Source: Chloroflexota bacterium (GTDB lineage Bacteria > Chloroflexota > UBA11872). Taken from it: a DNA stretch of 38,310 nt. Position numbers and translations under genes: made by a program. The stretch is from assembly GCA_011523785.1 (NCBI GenBank), contig WTFW01000012.1, forward strand, positions 1 through 38,310. Direction: 5' to 3'. Under the pieces are notes generated by a model, which saw only the letters and a program-made list of their open reading frames with translations, had not been told where the DNA came from and did not search any database. Shown here in pieces: positions 1 through 8,020 of this stretch; position 1 is the first letter of the stretch, and each line of letters opens with the position of its first letter.

Positions 1-1109
1 GGGTGGGACGGGCGGCGGGTGGGGGCGGTGTAGGCGCGGCGGAGGACGGCTTCGGCGGGCTTGCCGTTTGGCGGGAAGGCGGCGCCCTTAGCGTCGGTGT
101 TGTCAGGATCCCAGCGCCACCAGAAGACGCCTTGCAGGGCTTCTTGCCGGTAAGGCAAGCCGAAGAAGGCGGTGTAGAGGTTGGCCTGGAGATCGGGATC
201 GACCTCGTGCGGCTTAACGGGATCGGCGACGCGGGGCTGGGTGGCCGCGGTGGAGGCGCTGCGATAGCCGAGCTCGGTGAAGATGACTGGGCGGTCCAGC
301 TTCCGATCCGCGCGCCACTTTTCGATTTCCTCCAGCCAGACGTTCCAGGCATCGGCGAGCTGGGCGTGGCTGATGAGACGGTCGGCCAGCGGGAAGTAGG
401 CGTTGATGCCGATGAAGTCCAGGTCGTCCCAGAATGGAACTTCCGCGTACCCGCCCAGACCCGACGTGGCGGCGTGACTGGCGGCATAGGTCAAGGGCCC
501 GTTGAAGCGTCGTCGCACGTCGGCGATCAGGGAGCGCCACTCGGTGGCCAGCGCGGCTTCGGAGAATCCCAGGTCAGTGCCGAGACAGAAGAGGTCGACG
601 CCTGAACTCTCGGCAACGTCGGCGTAGCGGTGCGTCATCGACGTGAGGTCGGCGAACCAGGCGGTCGGATCCGCGGGCCGGATTCCGCCGCGCCAGGCGC
701 CGTCGTTACTGTCCACAAATGGCTTGAGCATCACGCGTATTCCGGCGGCATGGGCACGGTCAATCAGGCCGAGGATGTCGTCGTTCGGGGGAGTCCGCGT
801 GGGGTCCGGGCGGATGCGGGACGCGTCGCGGGTTGCCTGATACCAGCCGGGGGCGATCGACACCCAATCGGCGCCCGCTGCCGCGGATGACTCGACCAGC
901 CGGCCGGCTCGCTGCTCGGCAAAGGCGGTCCCGGAAAGCCCGGCCAGGGTCAGGCCGTGCATGAAGGGGGCGACCGTGGGATCGCGACGGCTGACGCCCG
1001 CGAAGCCGCAGGCGGTGAGGGCGGCACTTGCCGTGGTGAGCGCCGCACCGGTCAGGAGCGTCCGGCGGCCGAGGATGGCTGTTGTTCGCCTCGCAGTCGG
1101 CACGGACAT
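1..1109 (-). CDS. GH113-type glycoside hydrolase, Tat lipoprotein, C-terminus cut by window
   Basis: A continuous minus-strand frame runs from an ATG at 1109 to the window edge (369 codons, no stop), so the C-terminus is missing. The N-terminus has a twin-arginine motif (GRRTLL) followed by a hydrophobic stretch and a lipobox (LTAC), which predicts Tat export and lipid anchoring. The body reads as the TIM-barrel family that includes GH113 beta-mannanases: a strand with VMLKPFVD, a CLGTD segment, LTYA, FIGINAYFPL, then VIFTELGY, where the Glu would be the nucleophile, and FWWRWDPDN near the end. In the family as I know it the position after GT is usually Glu (acid/base); here it is Asp. The substrate cannot be told from the sequence. 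It lies just downstream of the MIP18-family gene on the same strand. Family assignment is fairly sure, activity is not. Confidence 0.8.
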   Translation of the reverse strand, partial: MSVPTARRTTAILGRRTLLTGAALTTASAALTACGFAGVSRRDPTVAPFMHGLTLAGLSGTAFAEQRAGRLVESSAAAGADWVSIAPGWYQATRDASRIRPDPTRTPPNDDILGLIDRAHAAGIRVMLKPFVDSNDGAWRGGIRPADPTAWFADLTSMTHRYADVAESSGVDLFCLGTDLGFSEAALATEWRSLIADVRRRFNGPLTYAASHAATSGLGGYAEVPFWDDLDFIGINAYFPLADRLISHAQLADAWNVWLEEIEKWRADRKLDRPVIFTELGYRSASTAATQPRVADPVKPHEVDPDLQANLYTAFFGLPYRQEALQGVFWWRWDPDNTDAKGAAFPPNGKPAEAVLRRAYTAPTRRPSH

Positions 1110-1133
1110 TCGGGACGGTTCAGGCAGGAATGG

Positions 1134-1478
1134 CTAGCGGCCGAGGATCCAGCGGACGTCCTCGCTCATCATCTCTTCGTTCCACATGGGATTAAAGGTG
1201 AGATCGATCTCGGCCTTGCGGACGTGGTCCAGGGACTCGGCCTCCTGCTTGACCTGCTGCAGGATGTATGGGCCGGCCGGACAGCCGGGGGTGGTGAGGG
1301 TCATGGTGACGGTGGCACGCTCGTCGCCGTCGGCGGCCGCGGGTTCGCCTTCGCCGGGGACGTATGGGACAACGTCGACCTCATAGATCAAGCCCAGATC
1401 GACAATGTTGATGCCGATTTCCGGATCGATGACGGTACGTAGCTGGTCTCTGACTTGGTCGGGGGTTGTTGTGGCCAC
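1134..1478 (-). CDS. MIP18/SufT-like (DUF59) iron-sulfur assembly protein
   Basis: This 114-residue protein starts at GTG 1478 and has the DUF59/MIP18 signature: DPEIGINIVDLGLIYEV near the N-terminus and MTLTTPGCPAGPYI in the middle, with the single conserved Cys. Relatives (SufT, PaaD-type, N-terminal domain of Mrp/ApbC proteins) help maturation or insertion of Fe-S clusters in the cytoplasm. An acidic, proline-rich insertion of roughly 20 residues (VPGEGEPAAADGDE) lies between the two motifs. No suf genes are visible nearby, so this is a stand-alone copy; its client is unknown. It lies 24 nt upstream of the glycoside hydrolase start on the same strand. Only a weak purine-rich stretch precedes the GTG. 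Confidence 0.85.
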   Translation of the reverse strand: MATTTPDQVRDQLRTVIDPEIGINIVDLGLIYEVDVVPYVPGEGEPAAADGDERATVTMTLTTPGCPAGPYILQQVKQEAESLDHVRKAEIDLTFNPMWNEEMMSEDVRWILGR

Positions 1479-1569
1479 GGGGAATCTCGCTTTCAGGGTT
1501 CGCTAGCAAGCTTGGCAGCCGGCCAAGGGCGCGACAAGGCCCGAATGCCGGTCCTTGGCCAGCAAAGGG

Positions 1570-2298
1570 TCAGCCGGCCTCGTAACCGGGGAGGATGCGG
1601 ACGCCGGGATAGTTGACGGCGCGGCCGGCTTCGATTTCAAGGCGGTGATCCCAATCGACCTGGTGCACGCGGTAGGCCCAGGCGGTGTGTTCCGAATCCC
1701 ACCAGACTTCCGCCCAGTGGGCCACGCTGGCCCAGTGCGGCTCGTATTTCAGGCCGACACTGCCGGGGCGCAGGATGGTCGTGGTTTTGTACTCGAGTTC
1801 CAGCGGGGCGTGGATGTGTCCAACGACCATCAAGGCGGGCGGGTTCGGACCGACAAGCCGCTTGAGTTCCACGGCGGGCGTGTCGGCCCAGATGAACTCG
1901 TGCAGGTTGACTGCGTTGGCGTGGGCAAGCAGAAGCTCAGGACCGTTGTCGACCTGCAGACGCAGGCGGCGCGGCAGGGAAGCGGCGCTCTGGCGTAGGT
2001 CCTCCGGGACTCGCTTCATGGTCCAGTCGAACACGGCCAGGATCAGGTCGCGGCGCAGCCCGCGGCCGGGCACGGATTTAAACGACCCGATTTCCAGGTC
2101 GCGCTCGGTGTCGCCCTTGAGCATCGTGGCACCGGCGGCCTGTAGCTCGTCCCATGTTTCCAGCGGGCGCGGGCCGCCGCAGAGTTGGTCGCCGGCGGAG
2201 ACCACGAGCTGAAACGGCTCGCGCATACGAATGTCGGCCAGCACCGCGCGCAGAGCGGTGAGGTTGGCGTGTATGTCAGTGAGAACAGCGATTCGCAT
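1570..2298 (-). CDS. Metallophosphoesterase, calcineurin-like (YfcE/MJ0936 type)
   Basis: The 242-residue protein starts at ATG 2298 and carries the ordered metal-site motifs of the calcineurin-like phosphoesterase superfamily: TDIHAN (D-x-H) at residues 7-12, SAGDQLCGG (GD), KGDTE in place of the usual GN-H/D motif, a His in LAHAN, and VVGHIHAPLE (G-H-x-H). These ligate a dinuclear metal centre for phosphomonoester or phosphodiester hydrolysis. The compact size and lack of a signal peptide fit the small cytosolic YfcE-like group. The motif normally written GNHD/GNCD reads GDTE, so one metal ligand differs. The substrate is unknown. It is divergent from the ribosomal protein operon that begins at 2491. 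Confidence 0.85.
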   Translation of the reverse strand: MRIAVLTDIHANLTALRAVLADIRMREPFQLVVSAGDQLCGGPRPLETWDELQAAGATMLKGDTERDLEIGSFKSVPGRGLRRDLILAVFDWTMKRVPEDLRQSAASLPRRLRLQVDNGPELLLAHANAVNLHEFIWADTPAVELKRLVGPNPPALMVVGHIHAPLELEYKTTTILRPGSVGLKYEPHWASVAHWAEVWWDSEHTAWAYRVHQVDWDHRLEIEAGRAVNYPGVRILPGYEAG

Positions 2299-2451
2299 GC
2301 AGCGGCCGAGGCGGTAGGTTCCGAACCGGCCCCACGGCGGGGCGGCACTCGGGAAGGGGCTTGTTCAGCCTAAGCAGCGCGCGCCGGGGCTGGCAACAGG
2401 ATTGGCCGAGGCGGCCGGTCTCCGGCAAACCTGTGTTAAGCTCTGGGTGAG

Positions 2452-2483
2452 CGCGACGCCGTTTGGTGCGTCGCGTCCTTTTT
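2452..2483 (+). terminator. Terminator-like hairpin in the rpmI leader (candidate attenuator)
   Basis: An 8-bp perfect GC-rich stem (CGCGACGC at 2452-2459 with GCGTCGCG at 2468-2475) with an 8-nt loop is followed by TCC and five T residues (2479-2483), the form of an intrinsic terminator on the plus strand. The only gene upstream is transcribed the other way, so a plus-strand terminator here can act only on transcripts that start between about 2300 and 2450, meaning the leader of the rpmI-rplT operon. The T-tract ends 7 nt before the rpmI ATG, where a Shine-Dalgarno sequence would be expected and none is seen. This resembles attenuation of the L20 operon in other bacteria, but no known leader fold was recognised. 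Confidence 0.6.
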
Positions 2484-2490
2484 GTCCCCC

Positions 2491-2688
2491 ATGCCAAAAC
2501 TCAAAACCCGGAAGGCCGCCGCCAAACGCCTGCGCCGCACGCGGCGCGGCAAGATTACGTCCGCCAAGTCATGGGCTGGTCCGTACCGGCGGCGCAAGAG
2601 CCGTCGCGCTCGCCGCGCCAAGAACCGCGAGCATGCGCTGCCGACGGGGCAGCGACGGCAAGCTGAACGCCTACTGGCGACGAACTAA
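2491..2688 (+). CDS. rpmI: 50S ribosomal protein L35 (bL35)
   Basis: The 65-residue, strongly basic protein begins MPKLKTRKAAAKR, the canonical bL35 N-terminus, and has the family length (about 64-66). It is a structural protein of the large ribosomal subunit. The ATG at 2491 is chosen over a TTG at 2482 because MPKLKT is the conserved start. There is no purine-rich ribosome binding site: the bases before the ATG are a T-tract and a run of C. rplT follows after 9 nt. In most bacteria infC lies immediately upstream in this operon; here the upstream gene is an unrelated metallophosphoesterase on the other strand. Confidence 0.97.
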   Translation: MPKLKTRKAAAKRLRRTRRGKITSAKSWAGPYRRRKSRRARRAKNREHALPTGQRRQAERLLATN

Positions 2689-2697
2689 GGACGACAA

Positions 2698-3051
2698 ATG
2701 GCTCGCGTCAAGCGCGGCGTAACCAAGCGCCGCCGTCACAAGAAGGTCCTGAAGGCCGTACGCGGCCATCGCGGCGCGCGCAGCCGTCACTACCGGGCGG
2801 CGCATGAGGAACTCATGCACGCGCGCCAGTATGCCTACCGCGACCGGCGAGCTCGAAAGCGGCAGATGCGGCGCCTGTGGATCATGCGCATCAACGCCGG
2901 CGCCCGCCTGCACGGGTTGACCTACAGCACGTTCATGCGCGGTCTGCAGGAAGCCAACGTCACGCTGGACCGCAAGGCGCTGGCTGACCTGGCGGCCAAC
3001 GAACCGGCGGCCTTCGAAGCTCTCGCCGACACCGCTCGAGCCGCGGCCTAG
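2698..3051 (+). CDS. rplT: 50S ribosomal protein L20 (bL20)
   Basis: The 117-residue protein starts MARVKRGV, has the basic N-terminal extension rich in Arg/Lys, then the conserved core ([17 protein letters not shown], followed by [15 protein letters not shown]), and matches the usual bL20 length. It binds 23S rRNA early in 50S assembly and in several bacteria represses its own operon by binding the leader mRNA. An AAGGA motif in the rpmI stop region supplies the ribosome binding site for ATG 2698. It is the second gene of the rpmI-rplT pair, and the hairpin upstream of rpmI is a plausible target for its autoregulation, which is an inference. Confidence 0.97.
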   Translation: MARVKRGVTKRRRHKKVLKAVRGHRGARSRHYRAAHEELMHARQYAYRDRRARKRQMRRLWIMRINAGARLHGLTYSTFMRGLQEANVTLDRKALADLAANEPAAFEALADTARAAA

Positions 3052-3084
3052 CCCGCCGAGTTCCCGCGCGGGCGCGGTTCCGCC

Positions 3085-3864
3085 GTGATTACCAGCGTTC
3101 GCAATCCGCAGGTGGCGCTGGCGCGTCGCTTGCATCGCGCCTCGGTTCGACAGCGCGACGGGCTGATCCTGCTGGAAGGTCCGCGGCTGGTGCTGGAAGC
3201 CGCCCAAGCCGGCATCCTCCAGACCGTCCTGGTGGCGGACTACCCCAAGCCCGACGCGAAGCGGGCAGCCGACGCGGCGGCAGAGGCCGGGGCCCTGGTG
3301 CTGACGGCCGCGCCCCACGTACTGGCGGCGGCCGCGGACAGCGCCTCGCGGCAGGCCATCGTGGCGATCGGAAAGCGTCCACAGGTCGCCGCGTTGGACG
3401 GTGTTCCCCTGATCCTGGTGATCGACGGGGTGCAGGACCCGGGAAACGTCGGGACGCTGGTCAGGTCGGGGGCGGCGGCCGGGGCGACGCTGGTGGTGCG
3501 GACCCCGGGCAGCGCCGATCCGTTTGGCCCCAAGGCGCTGAGGGCCGGGGTGGGCGCGCATTTCCGGGTTCCGATTCGTGACGCGGCCACCCCTGCCGAC
3601 CTGCAGCCGCTGTCGAACGACGTTGCTTTCTACGTCGCAGCGGCCGACGCCGAGCGCGACTATCACGGAATTGATTGGACCGGCCCTTGCGGGCTGGCGG
3701 TTGGCGCGGAGACGCGCGGCGTGTCCGATGCCTGGCGAGCCGCCTGTCGGGGTACGGTGAAGGTGCCGATGCTGCGTAGCGTGGAGTCGCTGAACGCGGG
3801 GGCGGCGGCCGCCGTTATCCTGTTCGAGGCCGCGCGGCAGCGTGCGGCAATCCCCCAAAGCTAA
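3085..3864 (+). CDS. SpoU/TrmH-family RNA 2'-O-methyltransferase (RlmB/YsgA-like)
   Basis: The 259-residue protein starts at GTG 3085. Its C-terminal half contains the three SpoU motifs that build the knotted SAM site: DGVQDPGNVG at about residues 114-123, GAETRG near 207, and VPMLRSVESLN near 226-236. The N-terminal part (residues 1-95) matches the small substrate-binding domain with EGPRLVLEA. Enzymes of this class methylate ribose 2'-OH groups, usually in 23S rRNA. The gene position between rplT and pheS is the same as that of ysgA-type genes in Firmicutes, which supports an rRNA-modifying role. The exact target nucleotide cannot be read from sequence. Distances of 33 nt to rplT and 6 nt to pheS suggest one operon. 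Confidence 0.92.
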   Translation: MITSVRNPQVALARRLHRASVRQRDGLILLEGPRLVLEAAQAGILQTVLVADYPKPDAKRAADAAAEAGALVLTAAPHVLAAAADSASRQAIVAIGKRPQVAALDGVPLILVIDGVQDPGNVGTLVRSGAAAGATLVVRTPGSADPFGPKALRAGVGAHFRVPIRDAATPADLQPLSNDVAFYVAAADAERDYHGIDWTGPCGLAVGAETRGVSDAWRAACRGTVKVPMLRSVESLNAGAAAAVILFEAARQRAAIPQS

Positions 3865-3870
3865 CCAACG

Positions 3871-4893
3871 GTGCAAGAGCGACTTGACGCCCTGCTGAGG
3901 GCCGCGCGCACGGAGCTGGCCGCCGCCGCGGACGACGCGGCGCTGGAGCAGTGGCGCGTGGCGCACCTGGGGCGCCGCAGCGAAGTCACCGGCCTGCTGC
4001 GTTCGGTCGGCAGCCTGCCGCGCGAGGAGCGGCGCGCCGCCGGCCAAGCCGCCAACTCCGCGCGGCGCGAACTGGAAGAGGCCTTCGAGACCCGCCAATC
4101 GGAACTGCGGCGCGGCACCGATGGCGCGCAGGTGGACGTGACCATGCCAGGCTATCCGGTGCGACTGGGCAGCCTGCATCCGCTGACGCGAACCCTGCGC
4201 GAGATCCGCCGCGTGCTGGCGCCGCTGGGCTTCCGGGCCGTCAGCGGCCCTGAGGTGGAATGGGATCGCTACAACTTCGAACTGCTGAACATCCCGGCAG
4301 ACCACCCGGCGCGGGACATGTGGGACACGTTCCACATCGACGACAAGGCGCGGCCGGGCGAGTTGCTGCTGCGTACTCACACCTCGCCGGTGCAAGCGCG
4401 GGTGATGGAACAGATCCAGCCGCCGGTGCGGGTCATCGTTCCCGGCAAGGTCTACCGCTACGAGGACCGCGATGCCTCGCACGAGGCCGAGTTCATGCAG
4501 GTGGAAGGCCTGGCCATCGATAAGCACATCACGATGGCCGACCTGCGCGGGACGCTGTCGTACTTCGTACGGGCGATGTTCGGACCGGACCGCGAGTTGC
4601 GGATTCGGGCCAGCTATTTCCCGTTCACGGAACCCAGCGCCGAGGCCGAGATGTCCTGCCACGCCTGTGACGGCGACGGCTGCCCGGTGTGCGGCGGGAC
4701 CGGTTGGATCGAGATCCTCGGATCAGGAATGGTGCATCCGAAAGTGCTGGCCGACGTGGGCTACGACCCGGACGTGTACCAGGGGTTCGCCTTCGGCATG
4801 GGCGTGGAGCGGATCGCGATGCTCAAGTACGGCGTGACCGACATCCGGTCCTTCTACCGCAACGACCTGCGGTTCCTGCGGCAGTTGCGCTGA
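3871..4893 (+). CDS. pheS: Phenylalanine-tRNA ligase alpha subunit
   Basis: The 340-residue protein starts at GTG 3871. Residues 1-90 form the Ala/Arg/Glu-rich N-terminal coiled-coil arm that contacts tRNA-Phe. The rest is the class II catalytic core: motif 2 around KVYRYEDRDASHEAEFMQVEG and motif 3 in GFAFGMGVERIAMLKYG, followed by IRSFYRNDLRFLRQ. A four-cysteine segment (CHACDGDGCPVCGGTGW) before EILGSGMVHP occurs in many bacterial PheS proteins. With PheT it forms the heterotetramer that charges tRNA-Phe in the cytosol. pheT begins 3 nt after the stop codon, so the two are co-translated. Length and motif set are normal. Confidence 0.97.
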   Translation: MQERLDALLRAARTELAAAADDAALEQWRVAHLGRRSEVTGLLRSVGSLPREERRAAGQAANSARRELEEAFETRQSELRRGTDGAQVDVTMPGYPVRLGSLHPLTRTLREIRRVLAPLGFRAVSGPEVEWDRYNFELLNIPADHPARDMWDTFHIDDKARPGELLLRTHTSPVQARVMEQIQPPVRVIVPGKVYRYEDRDASHEAEFMQVEGLAIDKHITMADLRGTLSYFVRAMFGPDRELRIRASYFPFTEPSAEAEMSCHACDGDGCPVCGGTGWIEILGSGMVHPKVLADVGYDPDVYQGFAFGMGVERIAMLKYGVTDIRSFYRNDLRFLRQLR

Positions 4894-4896
4894 GCC

Positions 4897-7419
4897 ATGC
4901 GGGTTCCGTTCGAGTGGCTTTGTGAACTTACGGGGGTCGAGGCGTCGGTCGACGACGTGGCCACCCGCCTGACCAACGCGGGCTTCGAGGTCGGATCTAT
5001 TCACCGCGCCGGTGAACACTGGGACCGCATCGTGGTGGGCGAAGTCGCACGAATCGACTCGCACCCCAACGCAGACCGCCTGAACCTGCCGACCGTGAAC
5101 ACCGGCAGCGAGGAGATCCAGGTGGTCTGCGGGGCGTGGAACTTCGAGGTTGGCGACCGGATCGCTTTCGCGCCCGCCGGTGCGCGCCTGTGGGATCCCT
5201 ACGCCGACGAGCCCGTGTTAAAGGAATTGAAGCCGACGCGGATCCGGGGCGTGGTCTCCCGCGGGATGTTGTGCTCCACGAAGGAGCTGGGCATCAGCGA
5301 CGACCACGAGGGCATCCTGGTGCTGGATCCCGACGCGCCGCTGGGCCGGCCGCTGGCCGAGGCGCTGGGCGGCGAAGTGCTGGAGTTTGAGCTCAAGGCC
5401 AACCGGCCGGACGCGCTGTCGGTGCTGGGGATTGCGCGCGAGGCGGCGGCTCTGTACGGGACACAGGTGCGATCACCAATTCCTGACGACCGCGCGGGGG
5501 AGGATGTACCGAGCCAGCCGGTTCAACTTGCCATTGACGAACCGGCACTGTGCGCCCGGTACTCGGCTGCGCTGGTGCATGACGTGACGGTGGGCGAGTC
5601 GCCAGCCTGGTTGCGGGACCGCCTGGAGCAGGCGGGAGTGCGTCCGATCAGCACGATCGTGGACGCCACGAACTACGTGATGCTGGAACTGGGCCAGCCG
5701 CTGCACGCCTTCGACTGGGGGATGGTGCGGGGCGGCTTTATCGGGGTGCGCACGGCGCGGCCGGGGGAGCGCCTGGTGACGCTGGACGGCCAGGATCGCG
5801 AGTTGACGCCCGAGACGTTGTGCATCGTGGACGCTGAGGGACCGGTGGCGCTGGCCGGGGTGATGGGCGGGCTGGACACCGAGGTCACCGACACGACTTC
5901 GACGGTGCTGCTGGAGTCGGCCACGTTTGACCCGATTAGCATCCGGCGCACGGCGCATCGCCTGAACCTGCGCAGCGAGGCGTCGCGGCGCTTCGAGAAG
6001 GGCCTGCCCCCGGAACTGACGGTGCTGGCGCTGCGGCGCTGCGTGCAGGTGATCGAGGAGATTGGTGCCGGCCGGGGCGAATTCCTGACGGCTGACGCCT
6101 ATCCGGCGCCTTCGGATCCGGCGCCGGTGGCGTTGGCGTTCGACCGCATCGAGCGGCTGATGGGCGTGGCCTACGACCGCGGCGAAGTCCGGCAGGCGCT
6201 GAGCGCGCTGGAGTTTGGGTTGGAAGAAGACGGCGACGAGTTGCGCGTGACGCCGCCGTTCTGGCGACGCGACGTCACCGCGCCGGCGGACGTCATTGAG
6301 GAAGTGGCCCGCCTGGTCGGATACGAACGCATCCCCGACACGCTTCCGACCGGCCAGGTAATGGACCTGGCGCCCGGCGAGATCGATGAACGCGACGACG
6401 AGGTCCGGGACGTGATGGCGGGCCTGGGATTTGCCGAGTGCGCGACCTACGCGCTGACCAGCGAGGCGCGCATGGCGCGGCTGGTGCCGCCGGACCTGCT
6501 GGACGCTCCGCCTGACGCGCCGCTTGGCGACGCCGAGGCCTGGGCAACCGTACGCGAGACGGCCATGAATGACGCCGGACGGGCCCTGACCGACCGGCTG
6601 CTGCCGCTGGACCGCGAGCCGCTGCGGCTGCGCAACCCGCTCTCCATGGAAGAGAACGCGCTGCGGCTAACCGGCCTGGGCACCATGCTGGAAACCCTGC
6701 GCGCCAACCGGCGACACGCCGACCGCGACCTGTTGCTCTTCGACTATCAGCCGTCGTTCCTGGCGCGCGACGGCGACCTGCCGGACGAACCGAACTTCCT
6801 GACGGCAGTGATCGGCGAACGCGTCAGCGCGGACCGCTGGAACGAGACGGGGACGGTGGAATTGCCCTTCGTGCGGGGCGCGGTAGACGAGTTGCTGTCA
6901 CGCTCAGGCGTGCCGGCCGACGAGGCCAGCCACGACGGGCTCCAGCACCCCACGTTTGCCGCCGGCGCCGCAGCCGCCGTCACCCACCGGGGCCGCCTGC
7001 TGGCCGCCTACGGCGAGGTGGACGCCGAGGTCGCCGCTGCCTTCGACCTGGACGAGCGAGCCTGGGCGCTGCTGGTGGACATGCCAGCCGTACGGGCAGC
7101 CTCAGCCGGCCCGCCATCGTTCAGCGCCTGGTCGGAATACCCGTCGGCCCTGCGCGACCTGGCGATCGTCGTCGACGCCGAGGTGACGCAGGCCGAGGTT
7201 CAGGACACCATCCAGCGCGCCGGACGGCCGCTATTGCAGTCAGCCCGGCTCTTCGACGAGTACCGCGGCGAACAAATCCCCGCCGGCAAACGCAGCCTGG
7301 CCTACGCGTTGAGCTACGCAGCGCCCGACCGGACTCTGACCGACAAGCAGGCCGACCGGGCGCACAACCGGGTGGTGCGGGCGTTGCAGCACCGGCTGGG
7401 AGCGGAGTTGCGCGGCTAG
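4897..7419 (+). CDS. pheT: Phenylalanine-tRNA ligase beta subunit
   Basis: The 840-residue protein starts at ATG 4897 (MRVPFEWL), three bases after pheS. Domains in order: B1/EMAP-like tRNA-binding fold at about residues 42-150 (IVVGEVARIDSHPNADRLN), B3/B4 editing region at about 210-390 (with TLDGQDRELTPETL and LAGVMGG), B5 at about 405-480, the catalytic-like core, and a C-terminal FDX-ACB anticodon-binding domain in the last 95 residues (SEYPSALRDLAIVVD, LFDEYRG, GKRSLAYALSY). All are present, so the subunit is complete and of usual bacterial length. It carries tRNA recognition and proofreading of Tyr-tRNA-Phe. It is the last gene of the operon and faces the glutaredoxin-like gene. Confidence 0.97.
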   Translation: MRVPFEWLCELTGVEASVDDVATRLTNAGFEVGSIHRAGEHWDRIVVGEVARIDSHPNADRLNLPTVNTGSEEIQVVCGAWNFEVGDRIAFAPAGARLWDPYADEPVLKELKPTRIRGVVSRGMLCSTKELGISDDHEGILVLDPDAPLGRPLAEALGGEVLEFELKANRPDALSVLGIAREAAALYGTQVRSPIPDDRAGEDVPSQPVQLAIDEPALCARYSAALVHDVTVGESPAWLRDRLEQAGVRPISTIVDATNYVMLELGQPLHAFDWGMVRGGFIGVRTARPGERLVTLDGQDRELTPETLCIVDAEGPVALAGVMGGLDTEVTDTTSTVLLESATFDPISIRRTAHRLNLRSEASRRFEKGLPPELTVLALRRCVQVIEEIGAGRGEFLTADAYPAPSDPAPVALAFDRIERLMGVAYDRGEVRQALSALEFGLEEDGDELRVTPPFWRRDVTAPADVIEEVARLVGYERIPDTLPTGQVMDLAPGEIDERDDEVRDVMAGLGFAECATYALTSEARMARLVPPDLLDAPPDAPLGDAEAWATVRETAMNDAGRALTDRLLPLDREPLRLRNPLSMEENALRLTGLGTMLETLRANRRHADRDLLLFDYQPSFLARDGDLPDEPNFLTAVIGERVSADRWNETGTVELPFVRGAVDELLSRSGVPADEASHDGLQHPTFAAGAAAAVTHRGRLLAAYGEVDAEVAAAFDLDERAWALLVDMPAVRAASAGPPSFSAWSEYPSALRDLAIVVDAEVTQAEVQDTIQRAGRPLLQSARLFDEYRGEQIPAGKRSLAYALSYAAPDRTLTDKQADRAHNRVVRALQHRLGAELRG

Positions 7420-7503
7420 TTCAGGCAATCCCCAGCCGTAGCGTCAGCGCAGGGTCGAATCTCGCTCCTCGGGACGGACCCTTGCAATCACGCCCTTCCG
7501 CCG

Positions 7504-7527
7504 TCAGGCCTTGATTCGTTGGCCTGA
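7504..7527. terminator. Hairpin between convergent pheT and glutaredoxin-like gene
   Basis: A 7-bp perfect inverted repeat (TCAGGCC at 7504-7510 and GGCCTGA at 7521-7527) with a 10-nt loop lies between the convergent stop codons of pheT (7419) and the glutaredoxin-like gene (7530). The placement suits a bidirectional terminator, but no T-tract follows on either strand, so this is a weak call. Confidence 0.35.
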
Positions 7528-7529
7528 AT

Positions 7530-7871
7530 CTACTCCTCGAAGGTGACGTTGGCGGCGTGGAGTTCGTCGGGGCGGGCGCGGTCGATGGGGACGGGGGTGG
7601 GGAGGTTGTTTTGCTGGATGTAGCCCTTGTCGGCCAGCCAGGCTTCCACTTCCTCGCCGCTGACGTCGGCCAGCATGCGGCCGTCCACGACCACGCAGGG
7701 TGAGAGCGGCTGCCCGCTCCTGGCGACCATCTCGTAGTAGTTGGCCGCGTTGTTGATGATGTCCTTGTCTTCGTAGTCCAGGCTGTACTTGTCCATCACG
7801 GCGCGGACGCCGGCGCTCCAGCCGCAGACGGGCTTCAGGTAGGCGGTGATGGCGGGCTGCTCGGTTGTCAT
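7530..7871 (-). CDS. Glutaredoxin-like thioredoxin-fold protein (CGWS active site)
   Basis: The 113-residue protein is read from ATG 7871; a GTG three codons further upstream (7880) is possible and neither has a clear ribosome binding site. The thioredoxin-fold pattern is visible: a beta strand then KPVCGWSAGVRAVMDKY with Cys16 at the usual position, YEDKDIIN after the first helix, and SPCVVVDGRMLADVSGEEVEAWL, where Pro is the cis-proline and the rest is the glutathione-binding strand and helix. The active site is C-G-W-S, so it is monothiol at this position, with a second Cys just after the cis-Pro. The likely role is thiol-disulfide exchange or Fe-S handling. It lies next to a predicted peroxiredoxin, divergently arranged with 149 nt between starts, so it might act as its reductant. 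Confidence 0.8.
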   Translation of the reverse strand: MTTEQPAITAYLKPVCGWSAGVRAVMDKYSLDYEDKDIINNAANYYEMVARSGQPLSPCVVVDGRMLADVSGEEVEAWLADKGYIQQNNLPTPVPIDRARPDELHAANVTFEE

Positions 7872-8020
7872 GGGATTCACTCACGCAAAGGAAGTGCGGG
7901 CTGCCCGATTCTGGCAGACCGGAGCGGCGGCGGGAAGAGATACGGCCCAGGCGGGCCCGAGTTGACCGGCGACTGCAGAGTCGCCACGCTGCGGGTGCCG
8001 CGCTGGAGAGGATCACCGGC

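Noticed and set aside
2671-4662. 663-codon open frame on the minus strand
   Set aside because: It is antisense to rplT, the SpoU methyltransferase and pheS, all secure genes, and its translation has Arg/His/Gly-rich composition typical of a shadow frame in GC-rich DNA.
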